Counted from the first letter of the stretch, positions 1 to 8,547 are shown. The stretch is DNA of 64,000 bases from Thermopetrobacter sp964430935 (GCA_964430935.1 CAYSHK010000036.1:1-64000); one strand, 5' to 3'. Notes: generated by a model from the letters alone, not told the origin. Translations and numbers: made by a program.

Positions 1-593
1 CCCTTCGTCTCGGTCGGCACGACCTCGAGGTCCGAGATGGCGGTATGCAGCTTCGGATCCCAGTTGACCAGCCGCTTGTCCTTGTAGATCAGGCCCTCGC
101 GGTAGAGCTCGACGAACACCTTCCGCACGGCGCGGGAGAGGCCCTCGTCCATGGTGAAGCGTTCGCGGGACCAGTCGCACGAGGCGCCGAGACGGCGCAG
201 CTGGTTGATGATGGTGGAGCCGGATTCCTCCTTCCATTCCCAGACGCGGCGCACGAATTCCTCGCGCCCCAGCTCCCAGCGGGAGGGTTCGCCCTCGGCG
301 GCAAGCTTGCGCTCGACCACCATCTGCGTGGCGATGCCGGCATGATCGGTGCCCGGCTGCCAGAGCACGTCCTTGCCACGCATGCGCTCGAAGCGCACCA
401 GCACGTCCTGGATGGTGTTGTTCAGCGCATGGCCCATGTGCAGAGAGCCGGTGACGTTGGGCGGCGGAATGACGATGCAGAACGGCTCTCCGGTGCCGGA
501 GGGCTTGAAGGCTCCGGCCTTCTCCCATTCGTCGTAGATGCGCTGTTCGGCCTCGGCCGGATCGAAATGCTTGTCCAGCATGGAACGCCCCAT
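1..593 (-). CDS. valS: Valine--tRNA ligase, N-terminal part (cut by window start)
   Basis: Charges tRNA-Val with valine in the cytoplasm. About 197 codons of the amino-terminal end are present and the rest lies before base 1. The class I signature is clear: a PPPNVTGSLHMGH stretch whose HMGH motif sits at about residues 52-55, preceded by the usual short DPxxxExxIYxxWE start. The first ATG (593) gives MGRSMLDKHF; a second in-frame ATG at 581 (MLDKHF) is an equally possible start. It lies downstream of popZ and tolC on the same strand, a common alphaproteobacterial neighbourhood. Only truncation by the window is seen, not damage. Confidence 0.96.
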   Translation of the reverse strand, partial: MGRSMLDKHFDPAEAEQRIYDEWEKAGAFKPSGTGEPFCIVIPPPNVTGSLHMGHALNNTIQDVLVRFERMRGKDVLWQPGTDHAGIATQMVVERKLAAEGEPSRWELGREEFVRRVWEWKEESGSTIINQLRRLGASCDWSRERFTMDEGLSRAVRKVFVELYREGLIYKDKRLVNWDPKLHTAISDLEVVPTETK

Positions 594-673
594 GGATGAT
601 GGCGGGCGAGGAACGTGCGGAATCGCCCGGCAGGGATACTCGGTTCCGGTGGTATAAACACCACTGGAAGGCT

Positions 674-690
674 GCTTGCAAGATGCAAGC
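674..690. repeat. Small perfect hairpin between popZ and valS
   Basis: GCTTGCA and TGCAAGC (7 bp) flank a 3-base AGA loop. A second short inverted repeat, GTGGT/ACCAC, lies at 649-664. Both fall between the popZ stop and the valS start, so they would be in the 3' end of the popZ transcript or the valS leader. There is no T-run, so a terminator is not supported. Confidence 0.4.
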
Positions 691-719
691 GCTCCGTCGC
701 CGCACAAGCCGAGCGGCGG

Positions 720-1544
720 TCAGCGCACGCGGCGGGACGGCGCGCCATGGGCGATGCGCGCGATCTCCTCGCGGACGAGACGTTCCACCATCTCCGGCAG
801 ATTGGCGTCCAGCCATTCGCGCAGCATGGGACGCAGCATCTCCTCCGTCATGGCGCGCAGATCCTCCGGCGGAGCCAGCTCCCTGCGCAGCATGTCGAAG
901 GCTCTGGCGGCCAGCTCGCCGGTATGCGGCGACACGAGGGATTCGTCATCGTCCGGTCCGCCGGAACGGGCATCCGGTGCCGCCCCTCCTCTCTCCTCCG
1001 TCCGCGGCGTCTCCTCTTCGGGCCACCAGGAGGCGTCTTCGAGGGATGCGTCGAACATGGCATCCCCGTCATGTCGCGTTTCCGCAGCAGCGGCCGCGGC
1101 CGGCGTTTCCTCCATCCGCTGCGGGCCGGGATCCATGGCGGACGGGGATTTGCCGCCCATGATTCCCCCCACGCTCGGAAGGTCCTTTTCGAGAAGGGCC
1201 TTCCGCGGTGCGAAGGGTGCGCCGCCGACGTCGTTCCACCCTCCGTCCGTGCCGCTCCGCGCACCGGTGTTGCGCTCCGTCGTGGAAGCGCTGGTTCCGT
1301 CGGGGTCGGTGGCGTCCATCCATTCGGTTTCCGGTGCGTCCTCGGACAGCGGCTTGAGGAAGTCCGGCGTTCCGGTTTCCCGCGTCTGGTCGTTGTCGGG
1401 GGTCATCGCGGGAGCCTCGTGCGCGGCTTTCACGCGCAGGGGCGCATGGAGACCTACGGCCTGATGCGCCGCCTCCTCGTGTATGGCCTCGCGGATGGAG
1501 GCCAGCATCTCCTCCATGGCCGATTTGCCTTCCTGCCTGGTCAT
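720..1544 (-). CDS. popZ: PopZ-like polar organising protein (DUF2497 family)
   Basis: Scaffold-type protein that in Caulobacter self-assembles at cell poles and anchors the ParB/parS centromere. The 274-residue product has the family layout: a short amino-terminal helix (EEMLASIREAIHEE, about residues 10-23), a long acidic, low-complexity, probably disordered middle, and a conserved carboxy-terminal helical block of about 65 residues (LRRELAPPEDL... through MVERLVREEIARIA). The start at 1544 is chosen because a GGGGGA Shine-Dalgarno lies just upstream and the conserved helix begins there; the frame stays open to 1634. It is located between tolC and valS, the usual alphaproteobacterial place. 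Function is inferred from the family. Confidence 0.85.
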   Translation of the reverse strand: MTRQEGKSAMEEMLASIREAIHEEAAHQAVGLHAPLRVKAAHEAPAMTPDNDQTRETGTPDFLKPLSEDAPETEWMDATDPDGTSASTTERNTGARSGTDGGWNDVGGAPFAPRKALLEKDLPSVGGIMGGKSPSAMDPGPQRMEETPAAAAAAETRHDGDAMFDASLEDASWWPEEETPRTEERGGAAPDARSGGPDDDESLVSPHTGELAARAFDMLRRELAPPEDLRAMTEEMLRPMLREWLDANLPEMVERLVREEIARIAHGAPSRRVR

Positions 1545-1744
1545 CGCGTCCCCCGTGGCCCGTCCAGACGGCTTCATCCGGAACGAATCACCCGGTGCCG
1601 TCTTTTCCGATGTATAGCACGCAAGTTCACCCATATGGACGGCCCCGGCAATTGCCGCTTTCCCGCGGCCAACATGTTTTGCACAGAAACGATCCGGATC
1701 CTGAGGAATGCCGGCCGTGCGTCACCTTTCCGGCATACCGAAGG

Positions 1745-1776
1745 CTCCGCATGCGGAAATCCCGGAGCATGCGGAG
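1745..1776 (-). terminator. Hairpin downstream of tolC
   Basis: A perfect 10-bp inverted repeat (CTCCGCATGC at 1745-1754, GCATGCGGAG at 1767-1776) with a 12-base loop lies about 30 bases past the tolC stop. It has no proper T-run in the tolC direction, so it may be a weak or Rho-assisted terminator, or a transcript-stabilising end. Confidence 0.4.
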
Positions 1777-1808
1777 ATCCGGAAAGCGGATCGCATCGTC
1801 CGGCTGGT

Positions 1809-3173
1809 CTACCGGCGGGTGCCGAAGAGCTTGGACTTGACGGCCCTGTAGTGCTCCGTGGGGTCGTAGGCGGCCACCTTGAGGCCGAGCCTCCAGGCGG
1901 TCAGCTCGCCGATCGCCGCCAGCAGGGAATAGGCGGCCGTCATTTCGGCGGCACGTGCGGAGACCAGCGAGACGCGGGCGTTGAGAAGCGTCTGCTGCGC
2001 GTTCAGCACGTCGAGCGTGGTGCGGGAGCCGGCCTTGTACTCCTCCCGCACGCCCTCGTAGGCCCGGCGGGACGCGGTCACCTGCGCCCGCGCGGCGGAT
2101 ATCACCTGACGGGCGGCGATCAGGTTGTTCCAGGCGGAAACCACCTGCTGCCGAACCGCCCTGCGGGCCACGGACACCGAAAGCCGTGCGGCCTCGGCCT
2201 TGTGGCGCGCCTCGCGCACCGAGGCATGGACGAAGCCGCCCTGGTATATCGGAACGCTGATCGTGCCCATGATGCTGGCGTCCCGGGTCTTCGTAGGATC
2301 GGAACCCTCGACCTTGTTGCGGGAAGCCGACAGGCTGGCCTGGATGGACACAGAGGGCAGCAGATCACCGAAAGCCGCCCGGACATTGTGTTCGGCGGCC
2401 TTCTGCGAGTACGCGGCGGCGAGAATGTTGGGATTGATCCGGGACGCGCGCGCCAGAGCGTCGTTGAGGCTCAACGGCAATTTGGGGCAGGCACGCGGAA
2501 ACTTCAGCTTGCGCGGCTTGTGCCCGATCACCTTTTCGTAGGCCGCCATGGTGGCAGCGAGCTGGGCCTTGGCCTGTGCGTAGTCCGAACGGGCCTGGGC
2601 GAGGGCCGCGCGGGCCTGCGAAACGTCCGTTTTCGTCACTTCGCCGACCTTGTATCGGGCGATGGTGGACTGGAGCTGCTCCTTCAGGACACGGATGTTG
2701 CGCGCCTTCAGGCGGAGGATCTCGCGGTCGCGGACCACGTCCATGTACGCCGTGGCCGCGTCCAGCAGGACGTTCTGCTCCACGGCGAGCAGATTCTGTC
2801 GCCCGGCCTTCACGGCGGCCTTGGCGCTCTTCACCTGCTCGACCGTCTTGAAGCCGTTGAAGACGGGCTGGGTCAGCGTGATCGACACGCTTTCGTAGTC
2901 GTAGTTCCGGCTGGTGCCGGGAAGCGGCGTGGTCTTCGATACGCCGACCTTGGCCGTACCGTTGGCGAAGACGCTGGGCCGCCAGCCGGACTTGGCCTTG
3001 GCGACGCCCTCGTCCGTCGCCTTCAGGCGCGCACGTTCCGCGGCGATGTCAGGATTGTTCCTGTAGGCGCTCGAAAGAGCCTGCGAAAGGGTCTCGGCCC
3101 GGGCCGGTTCCGGACCCGCGGCGAAAGACCCCGCAAGCACGAGAACTCCCGCGATCAAGAGCCGTTTCTTCAT
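1809..3173 (-). CDS. tolC: TolC family outer membrane channel
   Basis: Outer membrane channel for type I secretion and multidrug efflux. The 454-residue product begins with a Sec signal (MKKRLLIAGVLVLAGSFAAG, cleavage expected after ARA about residue 26) and continues with two repeated TolC/OEP segments: TLSQALSSAYRNNPDIAAERA near the start and SLNDALARASRINPNILAAA in the second half, with the long alanine/glutamine-rich helices of the tunnel between. The start at 3173 places the signal peptide at the amino terminus; ATGs at 3194 and 3212 only add a basic extension. No inner-membrane or adaptor partner is adjacent, so the pump it serves cannot be told. Length is typical for alphaproteobacterial TolC. 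Confidence 0.93.
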   Translation of the reverse strand: MKKRLLIAGVLVLAGSFAAGPEPARAETLSQALSSAYRNNPDIAAERARLKATDEGVAKAKSGWRPSVFANGTAKVGVSKTTPLPGTSRNYDYESVSITLTQPVFNGFKTVEQVKSAKAAVKAGRQNLLAVEQNVLLDAATAYMDVVRDREILRLKARNIRVLKEQLQSTIARYKVGEVTKTDVSQARAALAQARSDYAQAKAQLAATMAAYEKVIGHKPRKLKFPRACPKLPLSLNDALARASRINPNILAAAYSQKAAEHNVRAAFGDLLPSVSIQASLSASRNKVEGSDPTKTRDASIMGTISVPIYQGGFVHASVREARHKAEAARLSVSVARRAVRQQVVSAWNNLIAARQVISAARAQVTASRRAYEGVREEYKAGSRTTLDVLNAQQTLLNARVSLVSARAAEMTAAYSLLAAIGELTAWRLGLKVAAYDPTEHYRAVKSKLFGTRR

Positions 3174-3522
3174 GCCGCCTGCCCGCCGATGCATTCCTGT
3201 GACCCCTCGCAAGTGATTTGTTGCCGGACCGTTCGGCTCAACCCGCCGTCAGGATGGCAGGGCCGAACGCCAAATGCAATACACGACTCACATTCGGATT
3301 GCCACAAGATGGAAATCCCGCTGGATCGTCCCTGTTCTTATACGCTTCATGCGGGATAGCTGTCATCCGATTCGTCTTTCCGAGCAAGGTTATCCATGCA
3401 TTTCCTCACGACGTGCGCTCTTTTCGCCACAGAAAATGACCTTGCGTGAGGTCCGCCTCCCCATCTCATTCCCCCGCGCATGGGGCATTTGGAATTTCTT
3501 GATCCTTTTTTGCGCAAAATGA
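3174..3522. other. Intergenic stretch between tolC and the tRNA-Cys promoter
   Basis: About 350 bases without a credible gene. Short open frames here have no ribosome binding site or recognisable family and some run into the tRNA gene. The stretch is AT-richer than its surroundings and must hold the tolC promoter, which I could not place with confidence. Confidence 0.6.
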
Positions 3523-3551
3523 TTGTCAACAACATCGTTATTGCATATATC
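3523..3551 (+). promoter_or_regulatory. Candidate sigma-70 promoter of tRNA-Cys
   Basis: TTGTCA (3523-3528, five of six to TTGACA) and TATATC (3546-3551, four of six to TATAAT) are separated by exactly 17 bases, in an AT-rich patch 22 bases before the tRNA start. The spacing and position fit a housekeeping promoter for the tRNA. Confidence 0.6.
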
Positions 3552-3573
3552 AAGCGTGCCCGACGGGCTGGAG

Positions 3574-3647
3574 GGCCTCGTGGCGGAGTGGTGACGCAGC
3601 GGACTGCAAATCCGTATACCCCGGTTCGATTCCGGGCGAGGCCTCCA
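3574..3647 (+). tRNA. tRNA-Cys (GCA)
   Basis: A 74-base cloverleaf: acceptor GGCCTCG pairs with CGAGGCC, the anticodon loop CTGCAAA gives anticodon GCA, the T loop is GGTTCGATTCC, the discriminator base is T (as expected for tRNA-Cys) and CCA is encoded. Confidence 0.95.
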
Positions 3648-3768
3648 CAGTTTCCCCATTCCATCGACAGCACGCATTCCAGGGAGCGCACCGCACGCAT
3701 GCCGCGCATTCCGTGTGCGTGGATCCTGCTCCGGGTTCTCCGGCTTGCGGCCCGTTGCGCGGAACGGT

Positions 3769-4815
3769 TCAGGGAAAGAGGGGCAGCTGCTCCAGCGCGG
3801 TGGTTTCGGGTAGTCCGAACATGAGATTGAAGTTCTGGAGGGCCTGTCCCGAGGATCCCTTCACGAGGTTGTCCAGCGTGGACATGAGTATCACCCGGCC
3901 CGGTATGCGGTCTTCCCGCACGCCCAGAACCACGTAGTTGGATCCCCTCACCTGCTGGGTGGCCGGGAGGATTCCCTCCGGCGCGAGTCGCACGAAGGGC
4001 TCGTCGGCGTAGCGTTCGGACAGAACGCGCTCGCAGTCCGCGGCCGTGGCCCCGTCGGCGAGCTTCGCATGGGCGGTGATGAACTCGCCGCGACTCATGG
4101 GAATCAGGTGCGGCGTGAAATTGACGACGACGCTCCGTCCCGCCACGCGCGACAGCTCCTGTTCTATCTCCGGCGCATGTCTGTGCCGGCTCACGGCATA
4201 GGGGCCCATGCCTTCGCCCGCCTCGCAGAACAGGGTGTTCTGCTTCAGGCCGCGTCCGGCGCCGGAGACACCGGACTTGGCGTCGATGATCAGATCGTCC
4301 GTGGAGATTACGCCGGCCTCCACGAGGGGGAGGAGCAGGATCAGGGTTGCCGTCGGGTAGCAGCCCGGGCAGGCGACGAGGCGGGCCCCGCGGATGTCGT
4401 CCCTGTAGTGTTCCGTCAGGCCGTAGACGGCTTCCTCAAGCAGATCCCGCGCGATGTGTTCGCGTCCGTACCATTCCGCATAGGTCCGTGGATCGCGCAG
4501 GCGGAAGTCGGCGGAGATGTCGATGACCTTCACGTGTCGCGGAAGCGTTGCGATCACGTCCTGCGACGTGCCGTGGGGCAGACCGCAGAAGGCCGCGTCG
4601 ATGCCGCTCCAGTCCACTTCCTCGTTGCGGACGAGGTCCGGCAGTCCGAAACCGGCGAGATGGGGATAGACCTGCGCCATGGGCTTCCCGGCATGGGAAT
4701 TGGCGGTCAGCGCGACGATCTCGATGCCCGGGTGGCGCACGGCCAGACGCACGAGGTCCGCGCCCGTGTATCCCGAAGCTCCGATTACCGCCGTTCTGAT
4801 CTTCTCGCCGGTCAT
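3769..4815 (-). CDS. argC: N-acetyl-gamma-glutamyl-phosphate reductase
   Basis: Third step of arginine biosynthesis: NADPH reduction of N-acetylglutamyl phosphate to the semialdehyde, in the cytoplasm. The 348-residue length and order are typical: an NADP-binding GASGYTGADLVRL at residues 12-24, the catalytic cysteine in CPGCYPT (Cys152), and the carboxy-terminal GVREDRIPGRV..DNLVKGSSGQA segment. It is transcribed alone, with the tig terminator upstream and no other arg gene in view. Start at the first ATG, which leads straight into the dinucleotide fold. Confidence 0.96.
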   Translation of the reverse strand: MTGEKIRTAVIGASGYTGADLVRLAVRHPGIEIVALTANSHAGKPMAQVYPHLAGFGLPDLVRNEEVDWSGIDAAFCGLPHGTSQDVIATLPRHVKVIDISADFRLRDPRTYAEWYGREHIARDLLEEAVYGLTEHYRDDIRGARLVACPGCYPTATLILLLPLVEAGVISTDDLIIDAKSGVSGAGRGLKQNTLFCEAGEGMGPYAVSRHRHAPEIEQELSRVAGRSVVVNFTPHLIPMSRGEFITAHAKLADGATAADCERVLSERYADEPFVRLAPEGILPATQQVRGSNYVVLGVREDRIPGRVILMSTLDNLVKGSSGQALQNFNLMFGLPETTALEQLPLFP

Positions 4816-4910
4816 GTTTCCCTTCCTTTCCGGATGTCAAGGCACACGCCTGTCGGCAGCTTTCCGGCACTGGTTATCAGAACCCGCCGGGCATGAAAAG
4901 CCGCGCCGCG

Positions 4911-4940
4911 AAAAAGGGCCGGAACGCTGTCCGGCCCTTT
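4911..4940 (-). terminator. Rho-independent terminator of tig
   Basis: An 11-bp inverted repeat (AAAGGGCCGGA at 4913-4923 and TCCGGCCCTTT at 4930-4940) with a 6-base loop is followed, in the tig direction, by a run of T (A-run on the + strand at 4911-4915). It lies 40-70 bases past the tig stop. Confidence 0.85.
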
Positions 4941-4981
4941 CAGAAGAATGCTGGATGCCGCGGGGCCTTCCGGCTCCGCCA

Positions 4982-6475
4982 TCAGTCCTCTTTCTTCTTC
5001 TTCGTGGCGGTGCCCTTCTTCTTCGCGCCGGAGGACTTCTTCGTGGAGGACTTCTTGTCGCCACTGCCGGATGAGGCCTTCTTCCCGGCAGCCTTCTTCT
5101 TCGCGGCGGGCTTCTCCTCGTCCTCCTCCTCGAGCATCTTCTCGATTTCCTCGCGGGTGACCTCCTTTTCGGTCACCTTGGCCTGTTCGACGATGTAGTC
5201 GATGGTCTTGGACTCGAAGATCGGACCGCGCAGCTCGATCAGCGCCTCCGGATTCTTGCGGTAGAAGTCGATGACCTCCTTCTCCTGGCCGGGGAACTGC
5301 CGGGCCTTGTCGATCAGGGCCTGCTGCATCTCCTCGTCGGAGACGGTGATTCCGGCCTGCTCGCCGATGGTTCCCAGCACGAGGCCCAGACGCACGCGCC
5401 GCGCCGCGATGTCGCGATATTCCGCGCGGGCCTCCTCCTCCGTGGTCCCCTCGTCCTCGAAGGTGCGGCCCTCGTCCTTCATCTGGTGCTCGAGGGTGTG
5501 CCAGATCTGGTTGAACTCGCTGTCGACGAGCTTCTGCGGCAGCTCGAAGTCGTACTGTTCGTCCAGGGCGTCCAGCACGTCCCGCTTGAGCTGGGTGTAG
5601 GCGAGCTTGTCCATCTCCGCCTCGGCCTGCTCCCGCACCCTGTCGCGCAGCTCGGCCAGATCCTTCATGCCGAGTTTCCTGGCGAACTCGTCGTCGATCT
5701 CCGTCTCGACGGGAGCCTCCACGGACTTCACCTGGACCGTGAACTCGGCATCCTTCCCGGCCAGCTTCTCGACGCCGTATTCCTCCGGGAAGGTGACCTT
5801 GACGAGCACCTCGTCGCCGGCCTTCGCGCCGACGAGCTGGTCCTCGAAGCCGGGAATGAACTGTCCGGAACCGAGTTCGAGCGGCACGTCCTCGGCGGAG
5901 CCGCCCTCGAACTCCTCGCCGTCCACGCGGCCGACGAAGGAGATCACCACGCGGTCGCCCTTCTCCGCCTTCGCGCCCTCGGGCTTGTCCTCGTAGTCCT
6001 TGAACTGCTGGGCGATGGACTTGACCGCCTCGTCGATGTCCTCGTCGGAGACCTTGACCTTGTAGCGGGTCAGTTCGATGGAGGAGAGATCCTTGACCTC
6101 GACCCTGGGGGTGATCTCGTAGGTCATGGTGTAGGACAGATCCGCCTTGCCGGCGATCAGCTCGTTGACTTTCTCCTGGTCGTCCTGTCCCTCCAGAACA
6201 ACGTCGGGCTGATAGGCGGGACGCTCGTCCTTCTCGGAGAGCACCTTCTCCATCGTCTCCTTGACGGCCTCGTCGATGACCTCCGCCATGACCTGCTGCC
6301 CGTAGAGCTTGCGCAGGTGGGACACGGGAACCTTGCCGGGCCTGAAACCGGGAATGCGCGCGTTCTTCGCCATCTCGCCGAGACGGGCATTGAGCCGGGC
6401 TTCCAGCTCGCCGACGGGCACGACCACCTTGTACTGCCTCTCGAGGCCTTCGTTCTTCAGTTCGGTGACTTCCAT
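4982..6475 (-). CDS. tig: Trigger factor with lysine/serine-rich tail
   Basis: Ribosome-associated chaperone and FKBP-type prolyl isomerase. The 497-residue product has the ribosome-docking signature (GFRPGKVP at about residues 43-50), the central FKBP domain (GDRVVISFVGRVDGEEFEGG and the GSGQFIPGFEDQL pocket), and the long carboxy-terminal helical arms. Start at 6475 (MEVTELKNEG) matches the family; the frame is open further upstream through the tRNA-Leu gene. Unusual: the last 45-50 residues form a low-complexity acidic then Lys/Ser/Ala-rich tail (AAKKKAAGKKASSGSGDKK and onward). Many alphaproteobacterial trigger factors carry charged tails, but this one is long. It ends at its own terminator. 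Confidence 0.95.
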   Translation of the reverse strand: MEVTELKNEGLERQYKVVVPVGELEARLNARLGEMAKNARIPGFRPGKVPVSHLRKLYGQQVMAEVIDEAVKETMEKVLSEKDERPAYQPDVVLEGQDDQEKVNELIAGKADLSYTMTYEITPRVEVKDLSSIELTRYKVKVSDEDIDEAVKSIAQQFKDYEDKPEGAKAEKGDRVVISFVGRVDGEEFEGGSAEDVPLELGSGQFIPGFEDQLVGAKAGDEVLVKVTFPEEYGVEKLAGKDAEFTVQVKSVEAPVETEIDDEFARKLGMKDLAELRDRVREQAEAEMDKLAYTQLKRDVLDALDEQYDFELPQKLVDSEFNQIWHTLEHQMKDEGRTFEDEGTTEEEARAEYRDIAARRVRLGLVLGTIGEQAGITVSDEEMQQALIDKARQFPGQEKEVIDFYRKNPEALIELRGPIFESKTIDYIVEQAKVTEKEVTREEIEKMLEEEDEEKPAAKKKAAGKKASSGSGDKKSSTKKSSGAKKKGTATKKKKED

Positions 6476-6616
6476 GTCTTTACGTCCGTTCTCTTTTCCT
6501 GAAAGCCGGAAACGGCCGGCAGGGCCCGAAGTCCCCTGCCCGCTCCCGGCGTGATCCATACCCCTGGCGGGATGGCCGTGTCCCGGAAGTCCGGCTGCGG
6601 AAGCCGCCGGCGGAGC

Positions 6617-6701
6617 TGGTGCGGGCGGAGGGACTCGAACCCCCACGGGTTGCCCCACAGGAACCTAAATCCTGCGCGTCTGCCAGTTCCGCCACGCCCG
6701 C
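6617..6701 (-). tRNA. tRNA-Leu (TAG)
   Basis: An 85-base class II tRNA with a long variable arm: acceptor GCGGGCG pairs with CGCCCGC, the anticodon loop TTTAGGT gives anticodon TAG, the T loop is GGTTCGAGTCC, the discriminator is A and CCA is encoded. It sits upstream of tig on the same strand. Confidence 0.95.
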
Positions 6702-6772
6702 CCGTGATCCGGAGGCACAACCCCCTCGCGGCGCGAATTGGGCGCTTCTATAGCAAAGGCCGCATGTGCACG

Positions 6773-8320
6773 CTAGGACTTTGTGGGGCTTTTGTACATG
6801 GAGGCCAGGACTTTCCCCGCCATGCGCGGGAGATCCTCCGCGGTCAGTCCGGGTCCGGCCAGCCGGGCGGCCTCGCCGTGCATCCATGCGGCCGCGCAGG
6901 CGGCGGCGAATGCCGGCATGCCCTGGGCGCACAGCGCACCGATGATTCCGGACAGCACGTCGCCGCTTCCCGCCGTGGCGAGCCAGGGGGGCGCCCCGAT
7001 GTTGACCGCGGCCGTTCCCGAGGGATCCGCAATCACGGTGTCCGGTCCCTTCAGCAGGACCACGGCGCCGCTCCTCCGGGCTGCCGCGCGGGCGCGGGAA
7101 AGCCTGTCCCCCGCGATGTCCGGAAAGATCCGCGCGAATTCACCGTCGTGCGGCGTCAGAACGGCCGGCCCCTCGTGCGCCCGGACGATCCCGAACAGCT
7201 CTTCCGGTCGCTCCCGGAAGGCGGTGAGGGCATCCGCGTCGAGCACCACCGCGAGATCGGGAACGTCCAGCGCCTTTCCGACCATGCGGCGGGTGCGCTC
7301 CCCCGTACCCGCGGCGGGACCGATCACGAGCGCCCGGATGCGCCGCGTCCGGATGATTTCCGGAAGCTCTTCCGGGTCGTCGCAGCGGGCGAGCATGATG
7401 GCGGTGAGATGCGCGGCGTTGACCTGCAGCGCGGAGCCTGGCGAGGCCACGGTGACCAGTCCGGCTCCCGCGCGCAGACCGGCCATGGCCGCCAGCCTCG
7501 CCGCGCCGGTGTGCGAAGCGTCTCCGGAGATCACGAGCAGGTGTCCGCGCCGGTACTTGTGCGTATCCGCGGCGGGCACCGGGAGACGGGAGCGCCAGAG
7601 GGCCGGGACGTTCACGAACGCGCGCGGACGGATTTCATCCAGAACCGCGTCCGGAATGCCGATGTCCCGGATCTCCACCTCTCCGCAGAGTTCGCGGCCC
7701 GGCAGCAGCACATGCGCCGGCTTGGGCCTGAAGAACGAGACCGTGAGATCCGCCTCCACCGCCAGATCGCCGATCGGCCGGCCACTCGCACCGTCGAGCC
7801 CGGAAGGCACGTCCACCGCGACGGTGCGGCACAGTCCCGCCGCCCTTCGCGCGTTCAGGGCTTCCGCGAAAGCCGCGGCCTCCCCTTCCAGCGGACGGCT
7901 CAGCCCCGCGCCGAACAGCGCGTCCACCACGAGATCCGCCCTTTCGGGAGTGGCCGCGTCGAGGGGGCGGACGGCCCCATTCCACCTGTCGGAAGCTGCG
8001 CGCGCATCCCCCTTCAGGCGGGCGCGTTCGCCAAGCAGCGCCACCGCGACCGGCCAGCCGCGCTCCGCCAGGCGGCGGGCGACGACGAACCCGTCGCCGC
8101 CGTTGTTGCCGGGGCCGCAGGCGACGAGAACGCGGCACGGCGCATATCGCCGCATGATGGCCCTGCACACGCCCCATCCGGCATTCTCCATGAGAACATG
8201 GCCCGGCGTGCCCCGTTCCATGGCCAGGGCGTCGGCCCGGTACATCTCCTCCGGCGTCAGCAGGGCCGGATCGCGCGCCTCTGCGGCATGCGGCGGGATT
8301 GTGGAAACCGGTTCACGCAT
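6773..8320 (-). CDS. nnr: Bifunctional NAD(P)HX epimerase / ADP-dependent NAD(P)HX dehydratase
   Basis: Repairs hydrated NADH and NADPH: the amino-terminal YjeF_N domain (about residues 20-220) interconverts the R and S epimers, and the carboxy-terminal ribokinase-like domain (about 235-510) dehydrates S-NAD(P)HX using ADP. The epimerase motif GPGNNGGDGFVVARRL and the carboxy-terminal TAGSGDVLSGIIGAL loop with its catalytic aspartate are both intact. 515 residues is normal for the fused form. The start codon overlaps one arm of an inverted repeat shared with the glnB upstream region; glnB is transcribed divergently, so a common control region is possible. Confidence 0.93.
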   Translation of the reverse strand: MREPVSTIPPHAAEARDPALLTPEEMYRADALAMERGTPGHVLMENAGWGVCRAIMRRYAPCRVLVACGPGNNGGDGFVVARRLAERGWPVAVALLGERARLKGDARAASDRWNGAVRPLDAATPERADLVVDALFGAGLSRPLEGEAAAFAEALNARRAAGLCRTVAVDVPSGLDGASGRPIGDLAVEADLTVSFFRPKPAHVLLPGRELCGEVEIRDIGIPDAVLDEIRPRAFVNVPALWRSRLPVPAADTHKYRRGHLLVISGDASHTGAARLAAMAGLRAGAGLVTVASPGSALQVNAAHLTAIMLARCDDPEELPEIIRTRRIRALVIGPAAGTGERTRRMVGKALDVPDLAVVLDADALTAFRERPEELFGIVRAHEGPAVLTPHDGEFARIFPDIAGDRLSRARAAARRSGAVVLLKGPDTVIADPSGTAAVNIGAPPWLATAGSGDVLSGIIGALCAQGMPAFAAACAAAWMHGEAARLAGPGLTAEDLPRMAGKVLASMYKSPTKS

Positions 8321-8359
8321 AATTTGCCCATTTTTTGTGCATATGCCCGGAAATTATGC
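8317..8359. repeat. Inverted repeat between nnr and glnB
   Basis: Perfect 9-bp arms GCATAATTT (8317-8325) and AAATTATGC (8351-8359) with a 25-base spacer. One arm covers the nnr start codon; the pair lies about 80-120 bases upstream of the glnB sigma-54 promoter, where an enhancer-binding protein would be expected. It does not match the classical NtrC consensus well, so its reader is unknown. Confidence 0.5.
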
Positions 8360-8436
8360 AGAAGAAATCGGGAGCCATTTGCGCCTCATCTTTTCAAGCC
8401 CATGTTTTTCCACATTTTTTCCCTTTTCGTGCGTGC

Positions 8437-8452
8437 TGGCACGGGATCTGCT
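8437..8452 (+). promoter_or_regulatory. Sigma-54 (RpoN) promoter of glnB
   Basis: TGGCACG-GGAT-CTGCT fits the -24/-12 consensus TGGCACG-N4-TTGCW with one mismatch. The key GG (8438-8439) and GC (8450-8451) are correctly spaced. Transcription would start near 8463, about 85 bases before the glnB start codon. Sigma-54 control is well established for glnB/glnA operons in proteobacteria. Confidence 0.82.
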
Positions 8453-8547
8453 ATGGTGATGCCGTCCGGATGAGACCGTCCGTCCCGCCGGGGATGGCGG
8501 CATCGGCAACCGAACCGACGATAACACGAACAGAAGGCAGGAAACCC

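Noticed and set aside
615..3359. A very long open frame (about 900 codons) on the + strand across popZ and tolC
   Set aside because: It is antisense to well-supported genes, has no start signal or family motif, and is explained by the high GC content that makes stops rare in the opposite frame.
3347..3709. Open frames of 90-120 codons on the minus strand over tRNA-Cys
   Set aside because: They cross a certain tRNA gene and have no ribosome binding site or family similarity.
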